Assembly (NCBI RefSeq): GCF_900453105.1
Contig: NZ_UGPW01000001.1
Span: 744,001-808,000, forward strand
DNA from: Moraxella ovis
GTDB taxonomy: Bacteria; Pseudomonadota; Gammaproteobacteria; Pseudomonadales; Moraxellaceae
Direction of reading: 5' to 3'
Length of the DNA stretch: 64,000 nucleotides
In this document: positions 8,067-17,164 of the stretch, in pieces
Numbering within the stretch: the stretch's first letter is position 1
How the letters are laid out: each line of letters opens with the position of its first letter
The notes under the pieces: generated by a model
What the model saw: only the letters and a program-made list of their open reading frames with translations
Database searches by the model: none
What the model was told of the DNA's origin: nothing
Program-made: the position numbers and the translations under genes

Positions 8067-10136
8067 TTAGGCTAGCGTCGCCCCCGCCACCATGCTATCA
8101 GGCAGTATTACAACGGTTAATTGTCCGTCTTTTTCAGCTGATAAAATCATGCCCTCACTGATACCAAATTTCATCTTACGGGGGGCAAGGTTGGTTACAC
8201 AAATCACCGTTTTACCTTGTAGTTCTTCGGGCTTGTAAAACTTAGCAATACCGCTAAATACGTTGCGAGTTTGCTTTTCGCCTTGTTCATCAGTATCGCC
8301 TACATCAAGGGTAAATTGCAGTAATTTATCCGCCCCTTCAACGTGATTGCATTCTAGCACTTTGGCGACTTTCATTTCAACTTTGGCAAAATCATCAATG
8401 CTGATAAAGGTGTTTTGGTCGGTGGTTTCCATAGGCTTACTCTCTTTTTTGGATTTTTGGGCTTTTTTGGTGTCGGTGGGTTGTAGGTTTTCTTTTGAGT
8501 CATCAACCATGGCTTGCACTTTTTTGGGGTCAATGCGTTGCATAAGTGGCTTAAACTCATTGATAGAATGCGTTAGGACATGAAAGCGTTCATCAAAATT
8601 CATGCTCTCCACGTTCAAAAATTCTTTGGACTGTTCGGCAAGTGTCGGTAGCACAGGCGACAGATAAACCATGATTTTGTGGAATAGGTTTAGCCCCACA
8701 GAGCAGATGTCTTGCACGTCCTTACTGTTCGGGTTTTCTTTGGCAACCGCCCACGGCTTTTTGTCGTCAATGTACTGATTGGCAAGGTCGGCAAGTGCCA
8801 TAATTTCACGAATGGCGGTACTAAATTCACGGCTTTCGTAGTGCTTGATGATACTGTCGCCAGCTTGGATAAATTTGTTTACCAATTTAGGCTCGGCACA
8901 AGTGGCGGACAATTTATTATCAAATTGGGTGTTGATAAATTTAGCACAGCGACTGGCGATGTTCACGACTTTACCAACAAGGTCGGAGTTGACTTTGGCG
9001 ATAAAATCATCAAGATTAAGGTCGCTGTCTTCTACTTTATCGGACAATTTGGAGGCAAAATAATAACGCAAATATTCAGGATTTAGGTGGCTCAAATAGG
9101 TTTCGGCTTTGATGAATGTGCCACGAGATTTGCTCATTTTTTCGCCATTGACGGTCAAAAAGCCATTGACAAATAGGCTTGTTGGCGTGCGATAATTTGC
9201 CCCAGAGAGCATGGCAGGCCAAAATAAGGCGTGGAAATAGACAATGTCTTTACCAATAAAATGATACACTTCGGCGGTGCTGTCGGGACTCCAATAATCA
9301 TCAAATGACACATCAGGGCGGTGGGCGGTCAAGTGGTTTTCAAAACTTGCCATATAGCCAATCGGAGCGTCCACCCACACATAAAAATATTTGTCGTCCG
9401 TGTCAGGGATTTTAAAGCCAAAATACGGAGCGTCTCGGCTGATGTCCCAGTCGACAAGCCCAGCCTCAAACCATTCGTCCAGTTTATTGGCGATAGAGAT
9501 GGGCAGTCGTCCGTCATCTCGTGTCCATTTTTGCAAAAATTCGGTGAAGTTTGGCAATTTAAAAAAGTAATGGTCGGACGTTTTTTCCACAGGCGTTGTA
9601 CCGCTTAGGGTGGAGCGTGGATTAATAAGTTCGGTGGCGTTGTAGGTCGTGCCACACACTTCGCATGAGTCGCCATATTGGTCGTCCGCTTTACATTTTG
9701 GGCAGGTGCCTTTGATAAACCGGTCGGATAGGAACATCTCTTTTTCAGGGTCGAATAGCTGAGTTACGGGCTTGACAGCAATGTTGCCTGCCTTGTGATT
9801 GGCAAGGTAAATCGCTTCGCTGTGCTTGCGGTTGGTCTCGCTATGCGTGCTATCATAATGGTCAAAGGACACGCCAAAACGGTCAAAATCTCGTTTATGC
9901 TCTACTTGCACGCCTTTAATTTGCTCTTCGGGCGTGATACCGTTTGCTTCGGCGCGGAGCATAATCGCCGTCCCGTGAGCGTCATCGGCACAGACATAAA
10001 TCACGTCATGCCCCATAGACCGCATGGCACGCACCCAAATATCGGCTTGGATGTAGCCCAAAAGGTGCCCCATGTGGATAGAGCCGTTGGCGTAGGGTAG
10101 GGCGTTGGTAACAAGAATTTGGCGTTTGGCTGTCAT
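8067..10136 (-). CDS. metG: Methionyl-tRNA synthetase
   Basis: 689 residues, similar to E. coli MetG (677). The HIGH-type motif is HMGH at residues 21-24 and KMSKS lies near residue 340 ('NGEKMSKSRGTF'). A zinc-type knuckle 'CPKCKADDQYGDSCEVCG' is present near residues 145-165. The C-terminal about 105 residues ('FAKVEMKVAKVLECN.VEGADKLL') form the Trbp111-like tRNA-binding and dimerisation domain, preceded by a lysine-rich linker. It charges tRNA-Met, including the initiator. The gene's codon texture (frequent GCC and other C-ending codons) looks different from neighbours such as lptD. Confidence 0.97.
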   Translation of the reverse strand: MTAKRQILVTNALPYANGSIHMGHLLGYIQADIWVRAMRSMGHDVIYVCADDAHGTAIMLRAEANGITPEEQIKGVQVEHKRDFDRFGVSFDHYDSTHSETNRKHSEAIYLANHKAGNIAVKPVTQLFDPEKEMFLSDRFIKGTCPKCKADDQYGDSCEVCGTTYNATELINPRSTLSGTTPVEKTSDHYFFKLPNFTEFLQKWTRDDGRLPISIANKLDEWFEAGLVDWDISRDAPYFGFKIPDTDDKYFYVWVDAPIGYMASFENHLTAHRPDVSFDDYWSPDSTAEVYHFIGKDIVYFHALFWPAMLSGANYRTPTSLFVNGFLTVNGEKMSKSRGTFIKAETYLSHLNPEYLRYYFASKLSDKVEDSDLNLDDFIAKVNSDLVGKVVNIASRCAKFINTQFDNKLSATCAEPKLVNKFIQAGDSIIKHYESREFSTAIREIMALADLANQYIDDKKPWAVAKENPNSKDVQDICSVGLNLFHKIMVYLSPVLPTLAEQSKEFLNVESMNFDERFHVLTHSINEFKPLMQRIDPKKVQAMVDDSKENLQPTDTKKAQKSKKESKPMETTDQNTFISIDDFAKVEMKVAKVLECNHVEGADKLLQFTLDVGDTDEQGEKQTRNVFSGIAKFYKPEELQGKTVICVTNLAPRKMKFGISEGMILSAEKDGQLTVVILPDSMVAGATLA

Positions 10137-10202
10137 GATGTACCTTATAAAGTTATATAATAAAATGGTTAATTCTACCGTAAATTGCCCACAAAATCAC
10201 GT

Positions 10203-10233
10203 AAAAATCAAGCCAAGGAGAGCTTGGCTTGAT
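10203..10233 (-). terminator. Terminator of sspA-sspB
   Basis: An 11-bp stem (ATCAAGCCAAG / CTTGGCTTGAT) with a five-base loop; on the minus strand it is followed by a short T run. It lies 17 bases after the sspB stop. Confidence 0.8.
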
Positions 10234-10250
10234 CTAATAGGAGATTGAGT

Positions 10251-10634
10251 TTAATCAACGAATTTTAGACCTGAACGCGTTGGTGGCTCTGGGTCTGGTG
10301 TTGTGATGTTGGCATATTCGCTAGGGTCAAAGAAGAATCCTTCGCTGGGGTCTTCCTTGGCATAGATGCCAAGCACGGCCGCCATCGGGATCCAAACATC
10401 TTGAGATGCCCCACCAAAACGCGCTGCAAAAGAAATGGACTCATTATCGATGTGTAGGTCTTTGGTTGCTTGATAAGATGCTGCTAACACCAGACGACCT
10501 TCTTGGGCATAATCAAGTGGTGCAACCACGTCGCCATGCGTGGCATCAATCATGAGATAAGCGGTCAATTCGTTATCCTCAAGCCATTCGTGCATCGCTC
10601 GAATCAGGTAAGGGCGTTTTGGTGTGAAAGTCAT
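10251..10634 (-). CDS. sspB: ClpXP protease specificity-enhancing factor SspB
   Basis: 127 residues. The N-terminal substrate-binding fold matches SspB ('KRPYLIRAMHEWLEDN', 'YLMIDA', 'SFAARFGG', 'WIPMAAVLGIYAKE'), followed by a flexible acidic/proline tail ending LKFVD that corresponds to the ClpX-binding XB tail. SspB delivers ssrA-tagged proteins, released from stalled ribosomes by tmRNA, to ClpXP. The gene lies 33 bases downstream of sspA on the same strand, the usual operon. Confidence 0.92.
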   Translation of the reverse strand: MTFTPKRPYLIRAMHEWLEDNELTAYLMIDATHGDVVAPLDYAQEGRLVLAASYQATKDLHIDNESISFAARFGGASQDVWIPMAAVLGIYAKEDPSEGFFFDPSEYANITTPDPEPPTRSGLKFVD

Positions 10635-10667
10635 GATGGCTCCGTCAGTTGATTTAAAGAGGTGATG

Positions 10668-11321
10668 TTAAATGAGTTGGTCTGATTTATCCAGAAAGTT
10701 TGGACGGCTCGTTAGGCTGTTTTTAAAACTTGGGCGTGAAAACAGCCGATCTTGGTAGGCTAACAGCGGCTTGCACAGCGTGCTTGGCAGCTCAATACCC
10801 ATGCTCGGTAATCGCCAAAGTAAGGGGGCTAAGATGACATCGCACCAACCAAAGCTTTCGGACAAAAAATACTTATGCTTGACAAAAATGGGCGATAGAG
10901 TAGTCAAAGAGTCTGACAGCGATTTTTTGGCGATGAGGGCGGTTTGTGGGTTGAAGCTGTCTGGGTGAGTCAATAGCGTTCTACCCAGCGTCAGCCAGTC
11001 GGTCTGTAATCGCCATGCCAACTGCCTAACTATCGCCCGCTCTTTGGGTGTGTCGGGTAATAGTTTGCCTGCGCCGTGTCGCTCTTCTAGGTATTCAAAG
11101 ATGGTATTGAGTTCATAAAGCGTGAGGTCTCGCCCAACCAAGATGGGAAGGGTGGCGTAAGGATTAAGCTCGGCAAGCTCGTCTGGGCGCTCGTCCTTGA
11201 CCAAGGCAAGCTCGTAGGACAGTTGTTTTTCTTCCAATAGTAATCGTATCACATGGCTGTCATAGCCATCATCGCCATACAGGATGAATTGTGTCGGTAG
11301 AAGGTGAGAAAAGTCCGCCAT
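10668..11321 (-). CDS. sspA: Stringent starvation protein A
   Basis: 217 residues with a thioredoxin-like GST N-terminal domain (about 10-90, 'DSHVIRLLLEEKQLSYE', 'LNPYATLPILV', 'LYELNTIFEYLEERH') and an all-helical C-terminal domain. SspA is a GST-fold protein without GST activity that binds RNA polymerase and modulates stationary-phase, acid-tolerance and virulence genes in gammaproteobacteria. It is the first gene of sspA-sspB. In most relatives petABC lies directly upstream; here the autotransporter gene is in between. Confidence 0.92.
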   Translation of the reverse strand: MADFSHLLPTQFILYGDDGYDSHVIRLLLEEKQLSYELALVKDERPDELAELNPYATLPILVGRDLTLYELNTIFEYLEERHGAGKLLPDTPKERAIVRQLAWRLQTDWLTLGRTLLTHPDSFNPQTALIAKKSLSDSLTTLSPIFVKHKYFLSESFGWCDVILAPLLWRLPSMGIELPSTLCKPLLAYQDRLFSRPSFKNSLTSRPNFLDKSDQLI

Positions 11322-11428
11322 ACCATCAGGTGATATTATTAAATGAGTCTTAGTTTAGCAAATTTTTCTGCTCGTGTGTGGATTTTTCTGTGTTTTTCTC
11401 AGTGAGTGCCAAAAATCATTTATAAAAA

Positions 11429-11446
11429 ATACCGACCAGTTGGTAT
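11429..11446. promoter_or_regulatory. Possible operator-like palindrome upstream of sspA
   Basis: ATACCGACCAGTTGGTAT is an imperfect 18-base palindrome (ATACCnAC / GTnGGTAT), about 110 bases before the sspA start. The form resembles TetR-family operators. It is followed by ten Ts interrupted once, so a weak plus-strand terminator is an alternative reading. Confidence 0.3.
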
Positions 11447-11490
11447 GTTTTTTTTTGAGTATGATGATTCGACGCTCTGCTGATGTATTC

Positions 11491-11533
11491 AAAAAAATAA
11501 AGACTGAACTGCATGATGGAGTCCAGCCTTTTT
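11491..11533 (-). terminator. Terminator of the autotransporter gene
   Basis: On the minus strand GGCTGGACT and AGTTCAGTC pair (two G-U pairs) and are followed by a T-rich stretch. The A-C mismatches on the plus strand show that it works in the minus direction. Confidence 0.6.
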
Positions 11534-11606
11534 AAGTTGTATTTAGTGCTAATTCTGGCAGGATTTCTGACAGCGCTTAGCACTGGGTGAATGGTGTGAG
11601 GTTGAA

Positions 11607-14600
11607 TTAAAACTTCATCTCAAAGCCCAGTGCAACGCCTTGATTGTCGTAATTTTTACGCCATTGACCTTGGTAGTTTAAAGACAGCGTACTGTTGGCG
11701 GTGGGTTGATATGAAATACCAAGCCCTGCACCAGTGATGATCTTACCAACCTCATGACCTAGCACGCCAAAGCGCTGACCTTCAAAGCCTGCGAATGTGG
11801 CGCTGATGTCGCTACGGTGATCGCCATTATCCAAACCTACTGATGCCACTCCTGTGATGGCAAGTCGAGGTGTAATATTGGCAGATCCACGCACGCCGAC
11901 TGTGCTGATTAGGCTTTCATAGGTGGCTTTATCTACGGTCAGACCATAAGCACCTGCACCCGTCTCGGTGTAGCCATCTGATTTAGCCTGAATAAAGTCG
12001 ATTTTGGCAAAGGGGATGATGTGTCGTTCTGCCGTGCCGATTTGATGAGCCACGCCAAGACTTGCTGTGATGACATCAGCATCATAATTAGAATGAGCGA
12101 TTTGGTTGTTAATAACATAACGCTTGCCCTCAATGCTGGCAACGCCTGCGCCAATATGAGCACGGGCAGTGGTTTTACCTGATGCACCTGCGACTGTATT
12201 GGCATAAATATACGCCATCTTGGTATCGATATCGGCATGATGATTGACAAAGCCTTGGTTATTCACATCATTTTGGCTGTATGCCAAAGCCAGACCGATA
12301 TTGCCCCGATCAACCCGAGTGTCTGCGCCGACGATGACGCCCGCTTCACGACTGTCAAAGCCCGTCAGACCGCTGGCGTGCTGGTCAAGATTGCTTTGAT
12401 TGCCGATGGCTTTTACCCAAACGGTCTTTTTCAGGTCAAAATCTCTGGTAGAGAGGATGCTGCCAAATGTGTTACCGCTGTCCGCCACAATACGATTGAC
12501 CGAACCAGATAGTAGTGGCTGCAGGTTGATGGCCAGATTGGCAAGATCAGCTTGACCATAATTGATGGTGTCAGCAATGAGACTGTCCGCCAAGTCATTG
12601 GCATTGCCCAAGACTCTGTCTGCCACTGCACGATCTAAAATTTGTGCTAAATTTTGCATAGAATGTTGGGTTTGGCTATTGACAGCGTTTTCAAAAGCGC
12701 CGACAATGCCTGGCTCAGGCGTTGGCTCAGGCGTTGGCTCAGGCGTTGGCTCAGGCGTTGGCTCAGGCGTTGGCTCAGGCGTTGGCTCAGGCGTTGGCTC
12801 AGGCGTTGGCTCAGGCGTTGGCTCAGGCGTTGGCTCAGGCGTTGGCTCAGGCGTTGGCTCAGGCGTTGGCTCAGGCGTTGGCTCAGGCGTTGGCTCAGGC
12901 GTTGGCTCAGGCGTTGGCTCAGGCGTTGGCTCAGGCGTTGGCTCAGGCGTTGGCTCAGGCGTTGGCTCAGGCGTTGGCGTTGAGCCTTGCTGTGCCAATT
13001 TTAGATGTACTTTATTAGCATCACTATAATCTGCTTCAAAATCCACAAGTGGACTGTTGTCATCTAAGCTGACAAATTGACCATTTAGTGTACCTGCTGA
13101 TACCACATCACGCCAAACGCTGTCTTTTGGAGAGTTTTTGATAAGATCTTCGACATATACTTTTAGGTTGCCGTTGGCAATGTCGGCAGTGCCTGTTACG
13201 ACAAGTTTGCCATGTTCGTTTGTGGTATCTAGTACGCCATCTTCATTCCAATCTAAAATGCCAATAACAAGATTTTCACCATTCATGGTGTAATTGCCAT
13301 TGATTTTTAGTACACCTTGTGTAACAGCAATGTCCCCTGTGAACTTTTTAGAATTTTCATTGATTTCAAGCGTGCCATCACCATATTTGCCAAAACTGCC
13401 CACTTCAGGATTATCAAAACTGAAGCTACCCACATCGCCTGTCAAGACAGCATTGGGGTTGATGACGACATGAGTTCCCGCTTGTTCTTTTCCAATTTGA
13501 CGGGTTTCAAAGATAACGCCTTTATTACCAAGCTTAATTTTATTGTCTTTGGTAAAATTAGCAAATAGGTTGGGTTGGTCGGCAGTAATGCCGACCTCAG
13601 CACCGTTGATGTAGATGTCTGATTGCTGTGAGGCGGCATTGCGGCTGATTTGGTTGGTATACAGCCCTGTCAGATAGTCATCGGTATTTTCTGCTTCGAG
13701 GCGAAGTGTGCCACTGCCTGTGTTGCCAACAATAACTTCTTTGGTAACAAGCGTGCTGTCTGTTAGGGTGAGTGTGCCAGCGCCGCCTTGTACTTGCTCC
13801 ATGTCGCTGCCACCAATATAGACTGTGCCTGCTTTGGTGTGTCCGATATGATAAGGGGAATTCTTATTGATGGTCAAATTGCCTGTACCGCCCCCACCAA
13901 CAATCAAATTGTCAGCTTGCACAGATGAGATGCCATTAACAGTCATATCACCGTGACCGCCAGTAAGCTGCCCGATGATTAGCGTAGGCGTGCTTAGTAG
14001 ATGACCATTTAGGGTAACGCTGTCTTGAGTGCTGTCAAAATTAAGTGAGCCTTTGCCACCACCGCCGACGCTGATTAGGCTACCGCTTCCTAGAGATGTG
14101 TTTTTTAGAGTGGCTGAGCCGACCGAGTTTGCTTTGTCTGCTATAACAAAATTTTGTTCTAGCTCAATTTTACTACCATCAGCATTCAAAGTGCCTTTGC
14201 CTGACAATCCTACTACCAAATCACTTCCCGTCAATTTACTGTCTGCCATTGTCATGGTGCCAACGCCAGTAGCACCACCACCTACACCAGTTTGCTTGGC
14301 AGTAATGTTGGCTTGATTTTTGACAGTCAGAACGCCTTTGCCAAGCTCGCCCACTCGGATGGTGCTGGTACCATTTGTATTGGGTGTAACAGTAAGAGTG
14401 GTTGTCGAACCATCAAGTTCTACTTCACCCACTCCCCCAAATTCATTACCAATACTCAATCTACCTTGAATGGCGATGCTTGCACCATTTTTACCAATTA
14501 GTTTGCCATTTGCACCCGATCGAACGCCAAGTGCGACCAGCCCACCACCTGATAAAGTGGCATCATCGACCGTGACGGTTGCATCATTGACTTCGCTGAT

Positions 14601-14951
14601 GGCGGTTGATTGTTCAGCTTGTAGGATGGCTTTATTACTGATGATGGCGTTGGTGGTTTTGGGTGTGCTGCCATACGAAGTGCCAAAACCAGCTTGATCA
14701 GAGACGACTAATTTTGTATTCGGGTTGGTGATGATAACATCGCCGTTTAATCCTGCTGAGCCTGTAATGGTTGTTGTTTTGCCGTCTTTCAACTCAACAT
14801 CCGCCGCCATTATCTCGCCACCCATGACAAGCGAAGTCGCTACAACCAACGCCTTGACCGACCTGGTTTTGCCTTTTGCTTTGGCAAACTCCGACACACA
14901 TTGATACACGCCTGTGGCATGATTAAAGATAACTCGGTAGCTTTTATCCAT
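11607..14951 (-). CDS. Type V autotransporter with PTPE-repeat linker
   Basis: 1114 residues. The N-terminus has an extended signal peptide region (ESPR: '[20 protein letters not shown]' then a K/R-rich stretch) followed by a hydrophobic signal ending near IMAAD. Residues about 50-640 form a repetitive beta-helix passenger rich in 'GxGTLT' and 'VGGGGxGxL' turns, with an autotransporter-associated repeat near '[20 protein letters not shown]'. Residues about 658-747 are a pure PTPE repeat. The last about 270 residues are the beta-barrel translocator, ending in aromatic F ('VALGFEMKF'). Such proteins pass to the cell surface and commonly act as adhesins or in biofilm; no protease triad or other enzymatic motif is evident. 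AAGGA precedes the ATG. It is flanked by its own promoter-like sequence and terminator, suggesting an independent unit inserted between petC and sspA. Confidence 0.92.
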   Translation of the reverse strand: MDKSYRVIFNHATGVYQCVSEFAKAKGKTRSVKALVVATSLVMGGEIMAADVELKDGKTTTITGSAGLNGDVIITNPNTKLVVSDQAGFGTSYGSTPKTTNAIISNKAILQAEQSTAISEVNDATVTVDDATLSGGGLVALGVRSGANGKLIGKNGASIAIQGRLSIGNEFGGVGEVELDGSTTTLTVTPNTNGTSTIRVGELGKGVLTVKNQANITAKQTGVGGGATGVGTMTMADSKLTGSDLVVGLSGKGTLNADGSKIELEQNFVIADKANSVGSATLKNTSLGSGSLISVGGGGKGSLNFDSTQDSVTLNGHLLSTPTLIIGQLTGGHGDMTVNGISSVQADNLIVGGGGTGNLTINKNSPYHIGHTKAGTVYIGGSDMEQVQGGAGTLTLTDSTLVTKEVIVGNTGSGTLRLEAENTDDYLTGLYTNQISRNAASQQSDIYINGAEVGITADQPNLFANFTKDNKIKLGNKGVIFETRQIGKEQAGTHVVINPNAVLTGDVGSFSFDNPEVGSFGKYGDGTLEINENSKKFTGDIAVTQGVLKINGNYTMNGENLVIGILDWNEDGVLDTTNEHGKLVVTGTADIANGNLKVYVEDLIKNSPKDSVWRDVVSAGTLNGQFVSLDDNSPLVDFEADYSDANKVHLKLAQQGSTPTPEPTPEPTPEPTPEPTPEPTPEPTPEPTPEPTPEPTPEPTPEPTPEPTPEPTPEPTPEPTPEPTPEPTPEPTPEPTPEPTPEPTPEPGIVGAFENAVNSQTQHSMQNLAQILDRAVADRVLGNANDLADSLIADTINYGQADLANLAINLQPLLSGSVNRIVADSGNTFGSILSTRDFDLKKTVWVKAIGNQSNLDQHASGLTGFDSREAGVIVGADTRVDRGNIGLALAYSQNDVNNQGFVNHHADIDTKMAYIYANTVAGASGKTTARAHIGAGVASIEGKRYVINNQIAHSNYDADVITASLGVAHQIGTAERHIIPFAKIDFIQAKSDGYTETGAGAYGLTVDKATYESLISTVGVRGSANITPRLAITGVASVGLDNGDHRSDISATFAGFEGQRFGVLGHEVGKIITGAGLGISYQPTANSTLSLNYQGQWRKNYDNQGVALGFEMKF
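12712..12978. repeat. Perfect 12-bp tandem repeat (VNTR) coding for PTPE
   Basis: Twenty-one identical consecutive copies of GTTGGCTCAGGC (12721-12972), plus partial units at both ends. On the coding minus strand each unit encodes Pro-Thr-Pro-Glu. Because the unit is 12 bases, copy-number changes would alter linker length by four residues without breaking the frame. The complete lack of substitutions indicates recent expansion or homogenisation. Confidence 0.98.
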
Positions 14952-14997
14952 AACAAAATCCTTAATATTTGTAAAATAATGAAACCATATGTTAATT

Positions 14998-15028
14998 TTT
15001 ATACCATCACAAAATTCAAAAAAAAAAA
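14998..15028 (-). promoter_or_regulatory. Candidate promoter of the autotransporter with homopolymer -35 region
   Basis: On the minus strand TATAAA (15003-14998) resembles a -10 box. The position 17 bases upstream falls inside a run of 11 Ts (plus-strand A tract 15018-15028); a second tract of nine (15032-15040) is next to it. Slippage in such tracts can change promoter spacing. Only the sequence is seen; activity is inferred. Confidence 0.4.
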
Positions 15029-15173
15029 CGATTTTTTTTTCTAAAAACCTAAATAAGATCTGTCTTTAAAAGTGTATTTTTAAATGACTCTGATAATTTT
15101 AGAAGCTTGTCCTGTCTAAGCTTATGTGTTTTTGAGGTCTAACGAAGTAATCATATTCTTAAATAAAAATAAA

Positions 15174-15199
15174 AAAGCCAGTGTATTCACACTGGCTTT
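15174..15199 (-). terminator. Terminator of petABC
   Basis: AAAGCCAGTGT / ACACTGGCTTT perfect 11-bp stem with a four-base loop, followed on the minus strand by a T-rich run; 14 bases after the petC stop. Confidence 0.88.
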
Positions 15200-15213
15200 A
15201 TAATCGCTTGGGA

Positions 15214-15936
15214 TTATTTTACATCTTTCCAGAATTCTTTGTTGAGTAGATATACTGGAATCAGTAGGATAAGCAAGAACAAAATCACAAACGCGCCATA
15301 GATTTTACGATCATGACGGACAGGCTCTGCCATCCATGCCATGAAGTTAACAAGGTCACCAACACGTGCTTTATATTCTTCTTCACCAAGCTCTTGCTGT
15401 AGGTTATGAAGAACGTGTGGCATTGCTGCATTAGCAAGTACTAGGTTGTTCGCACCCCAAGGGCGGCTTGGATCTTCGTAGAATGATAGTAGGTAAGTAT
15501 ATACCCAATCATCACCACGCAGACGAGTCTCTAAAGATAGGTCTGGAGGTGCGGCACCGAACCAAGCACCTTGTAGTTCAGGATCGATGTTCGCAGTAAC
15601 GTGATCACCGATCTGATCTGATGTTACCATCAAATACTTCTCAACAAGCTCTGGCGGCACGTCCAAATCCTGTGCGATACGAGAGTGACGTACGTACTGG
15701 GCTGAGTGACAGCCCACGCAGTAGTTCATGAACATGGCAGCACCACGTTGTAGTGAACCTTTGTTTGTAAGATCGATCGGAGCTTTGCTACATTCTAGAG
15801 TGGTGCTTGTACCATCAGCTTCGGTATATGTACCACAGCCGTGACCACCTGCAGCCATTGCGCTAGGGCTTGCCACCAAAGAAGCGCCCGCCAGCAGTAG
15901 ACCTGCGCCTAGTGTTTTTAGGTTAAATGCTTTCAT
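15214..15936 (-). CDS. petC: Ubiquinol-cytochrome c reductase, cytochrome c1
   Basis: 240 residues from the ATG at 15936, which overlaps the petB stop by one base (TAATG) and is preceded by GGAGG; the longer upstream frame lies inside petB and is rejected. There is a signal peptide (1 to about 28, SAMAA), the haem-attachment motif CVGCH at residues 73-77, a methionine-ligand segment ('NAAMPHVL'), and a C-terminal membrane anchor ('AFVILFLLILLIPVYLL'). Cytochrome c1 passes electrons from the Rieske protein to soluble or membrane cytochromes. Last gene of petABC. Haem attachment requires the Ccm system, part of which is encoded at 21.6-26 kb. Confidence 0.95.
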   Translation of the reverse strand: MKAFNLKTLGAGLLLAGASLVASPSAMAAGGHGCGTYTEADGTSTTLECSKAPIDLTNKGSLQRGAAMFMNYCVGCHSAQYVRHSRIAQDLDVPPELVEKYLMVTSDQIGDHVTANIDPELQGAWFGAAPPDLSLETRLRGDDWVYTYLLSFYEDPSRPWGANNLVLANAAMPHVLHNLQQELGEEEYKARVGDLVNFMAWMAEPVRHDRKIYGAFVILFLLILLIPVYLLNKEFWKDVK

Positions 15937-17162
15937 TAGTGACCTCCCGTAACACGTTCTGGTGGTTGTTTGCATTTTTCGATAGACGTATAGAACGGCA
16001 TCAGAAGGAAATACAAGAAGTATAGAATGGTGCAAATACGACCAACAATGGTAGAAGTTGGGGTAGATGCTGTACCACCTAGGTAGCCTAGAATTAGGAA
16101 ACTTACCACGAAGATTGCTAGGGCGATTTTCGATAGAATGCCTTTGTAGCGAATCGAGCGTACTGGTGAGCGGTCAAGCCAAGGCAATACGAACAACACG
16201 GCAATCGCTGCACCCATTGCGATAACACCACCTAGCTTACTAGGAACGGCACGCAAGATTGCATAGAATGGCATGTAGTACCATACAGGTGCGATGTGCT
16301 CAGGCGTCTTAAGAGAGTTCGCAACTTCAAAGTTTGGTTTCTCTAGGAAGTAACCACCACCTTCAGGTACGAAGAATACCACTGCAAAGAAGCAGATGAA
16401 GAATACCACGATACCAACCATGTCATGTACAGTGTAGTAAGGGTGGAAAGGTACTCCGTCTAGAGGTACGCCATTTTTATCTTTTAGTTTCTTGATGTCG
16501 ATACCGTCTGGGTTGTTAGAGCCAACGTGGTGCAGTGCAACCAAGTGCATGAATACCAAACCTACTAGGATCAATGGAATTGCAACAACGTGTAGAGCGA
16601 AGAAGCGGTTTAGTGTGATGCCGGAGATTAGGTAGTCACCTTTAACCCATTCAGCAAGGCCGTCACCAATCACAGGAATGGCAGCAGGTAGGTTAAGAAT
16701 AACCTGAGCACCCCAGAATGACATGTTACCCCAAGGTAGCAAGTAACCAAAGAAGCCTTCAGCCATCAAGCATAGGTAGATCGCCATGCCGATCAGCCAT
16801 ACCAGCTCACGCGGTTTTTGATATGAACCATATAGCAGACCACGGAACATGTGTAGATAGACAACAATGAAGAACGCTGAAGCACCAGTTGAGTGCATGT
16901 AGCGGATTAACCAGCCGCCTTTAACGTCACGCATGATGTATTCAAGCGAGGCAAATGCACCTTCAGCGCTAGGGTTGAACATCATGGTTAGCCAGATACC
17001 AGTAACTAACTGATTAACCAACACAACCATTGACAACACGCCAAAGAAGTACCAAAAGTTAAAGTTTTTTGGTGCATAGTACTTTGACATGTGGTATTCG
17101 TAAGTTTCGGTCGCAGGGTAGCGTGCATCTACCCAGCCCATAAATTTCTTAGCGATACTCAT
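15936..17162 (-). CDS. petB: Ubiquinol-cytochrome c reductase, cytochrome b
   Basis: 408 residues with about eight to nine membrane helices. 'GGWLIRYMHSTGAS' and 'LHVVAIPLILVGLVFMHLVALH' carry the histidine pairs for haems bL and bH, and 'PEHIAPVWYYMPFYAILRA' holds the PEW-type motif of the quinol-oxidising site, here PVWYY within the ef loop after PEH. Cytochrome b is the membrane core of complex III and recycles electrons in the Q cycle. It is separated from petA by two bases and overlaps petC by one, so the three genes form one tightly coupled operon. Confidence 0.96.
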   Translation of the reverse strand: MSIAKKFMGWVDARYPATETYEYHMSKYYAPKNFNFWYFFGVLSMVVLVNQLVTGIWLTMMFNPSAEGAFASLEYIMRDVKGGWLIRYMHSTGASAFFIVVYLHMFRGLLYGSYQKPRELVWLIGMAIYLCLMAEGFFGYLLPWGNMSFWGAQVILNLPAAIPVIGDGLAEWVKGDYLISGITLNRFFALHVVAIPLILVGLVFMHLVALHHVGSNNPDGIDIKKLKDKNGVPLDGVPFHPYYTVHDMVGIVVFFICFFAVVFFVPEGGGYFLEKPNFEVANSLKTPEHIAPVWYYMPFYAILRAVPSKLGGVIAMGAAIAVLFVLPWLDRSPVRSIRYKGILSKIALAIFVVSFLILGYLGGTASTPTSTIVGRICTILYFLYFLLMPFYTSIEKCKQPPERVTGGH

Positions 17163-17164
17163 GA

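Noticed and set aside
12712..12978. Regularly repeated sequence as a possible CRISPR array
   Set aside because: Units are directly contiguous with no spacers and lie within a coding frame.
12562..13029. Long open frames on the plus strand across the repeat (poly GVGS, ALAQ and LRRW proteins)
   Set aside because: They exist only because the 12-bp unit has no stop in any frame; the autotransporter on the minus strand explains the region.
15937..16035. 33-codon N-terminal extension of cytochrome c1
   Set aside because: It lies inside petB; the signal peptide, ribosome binding site and stop/start overlap all place the start at 15936.
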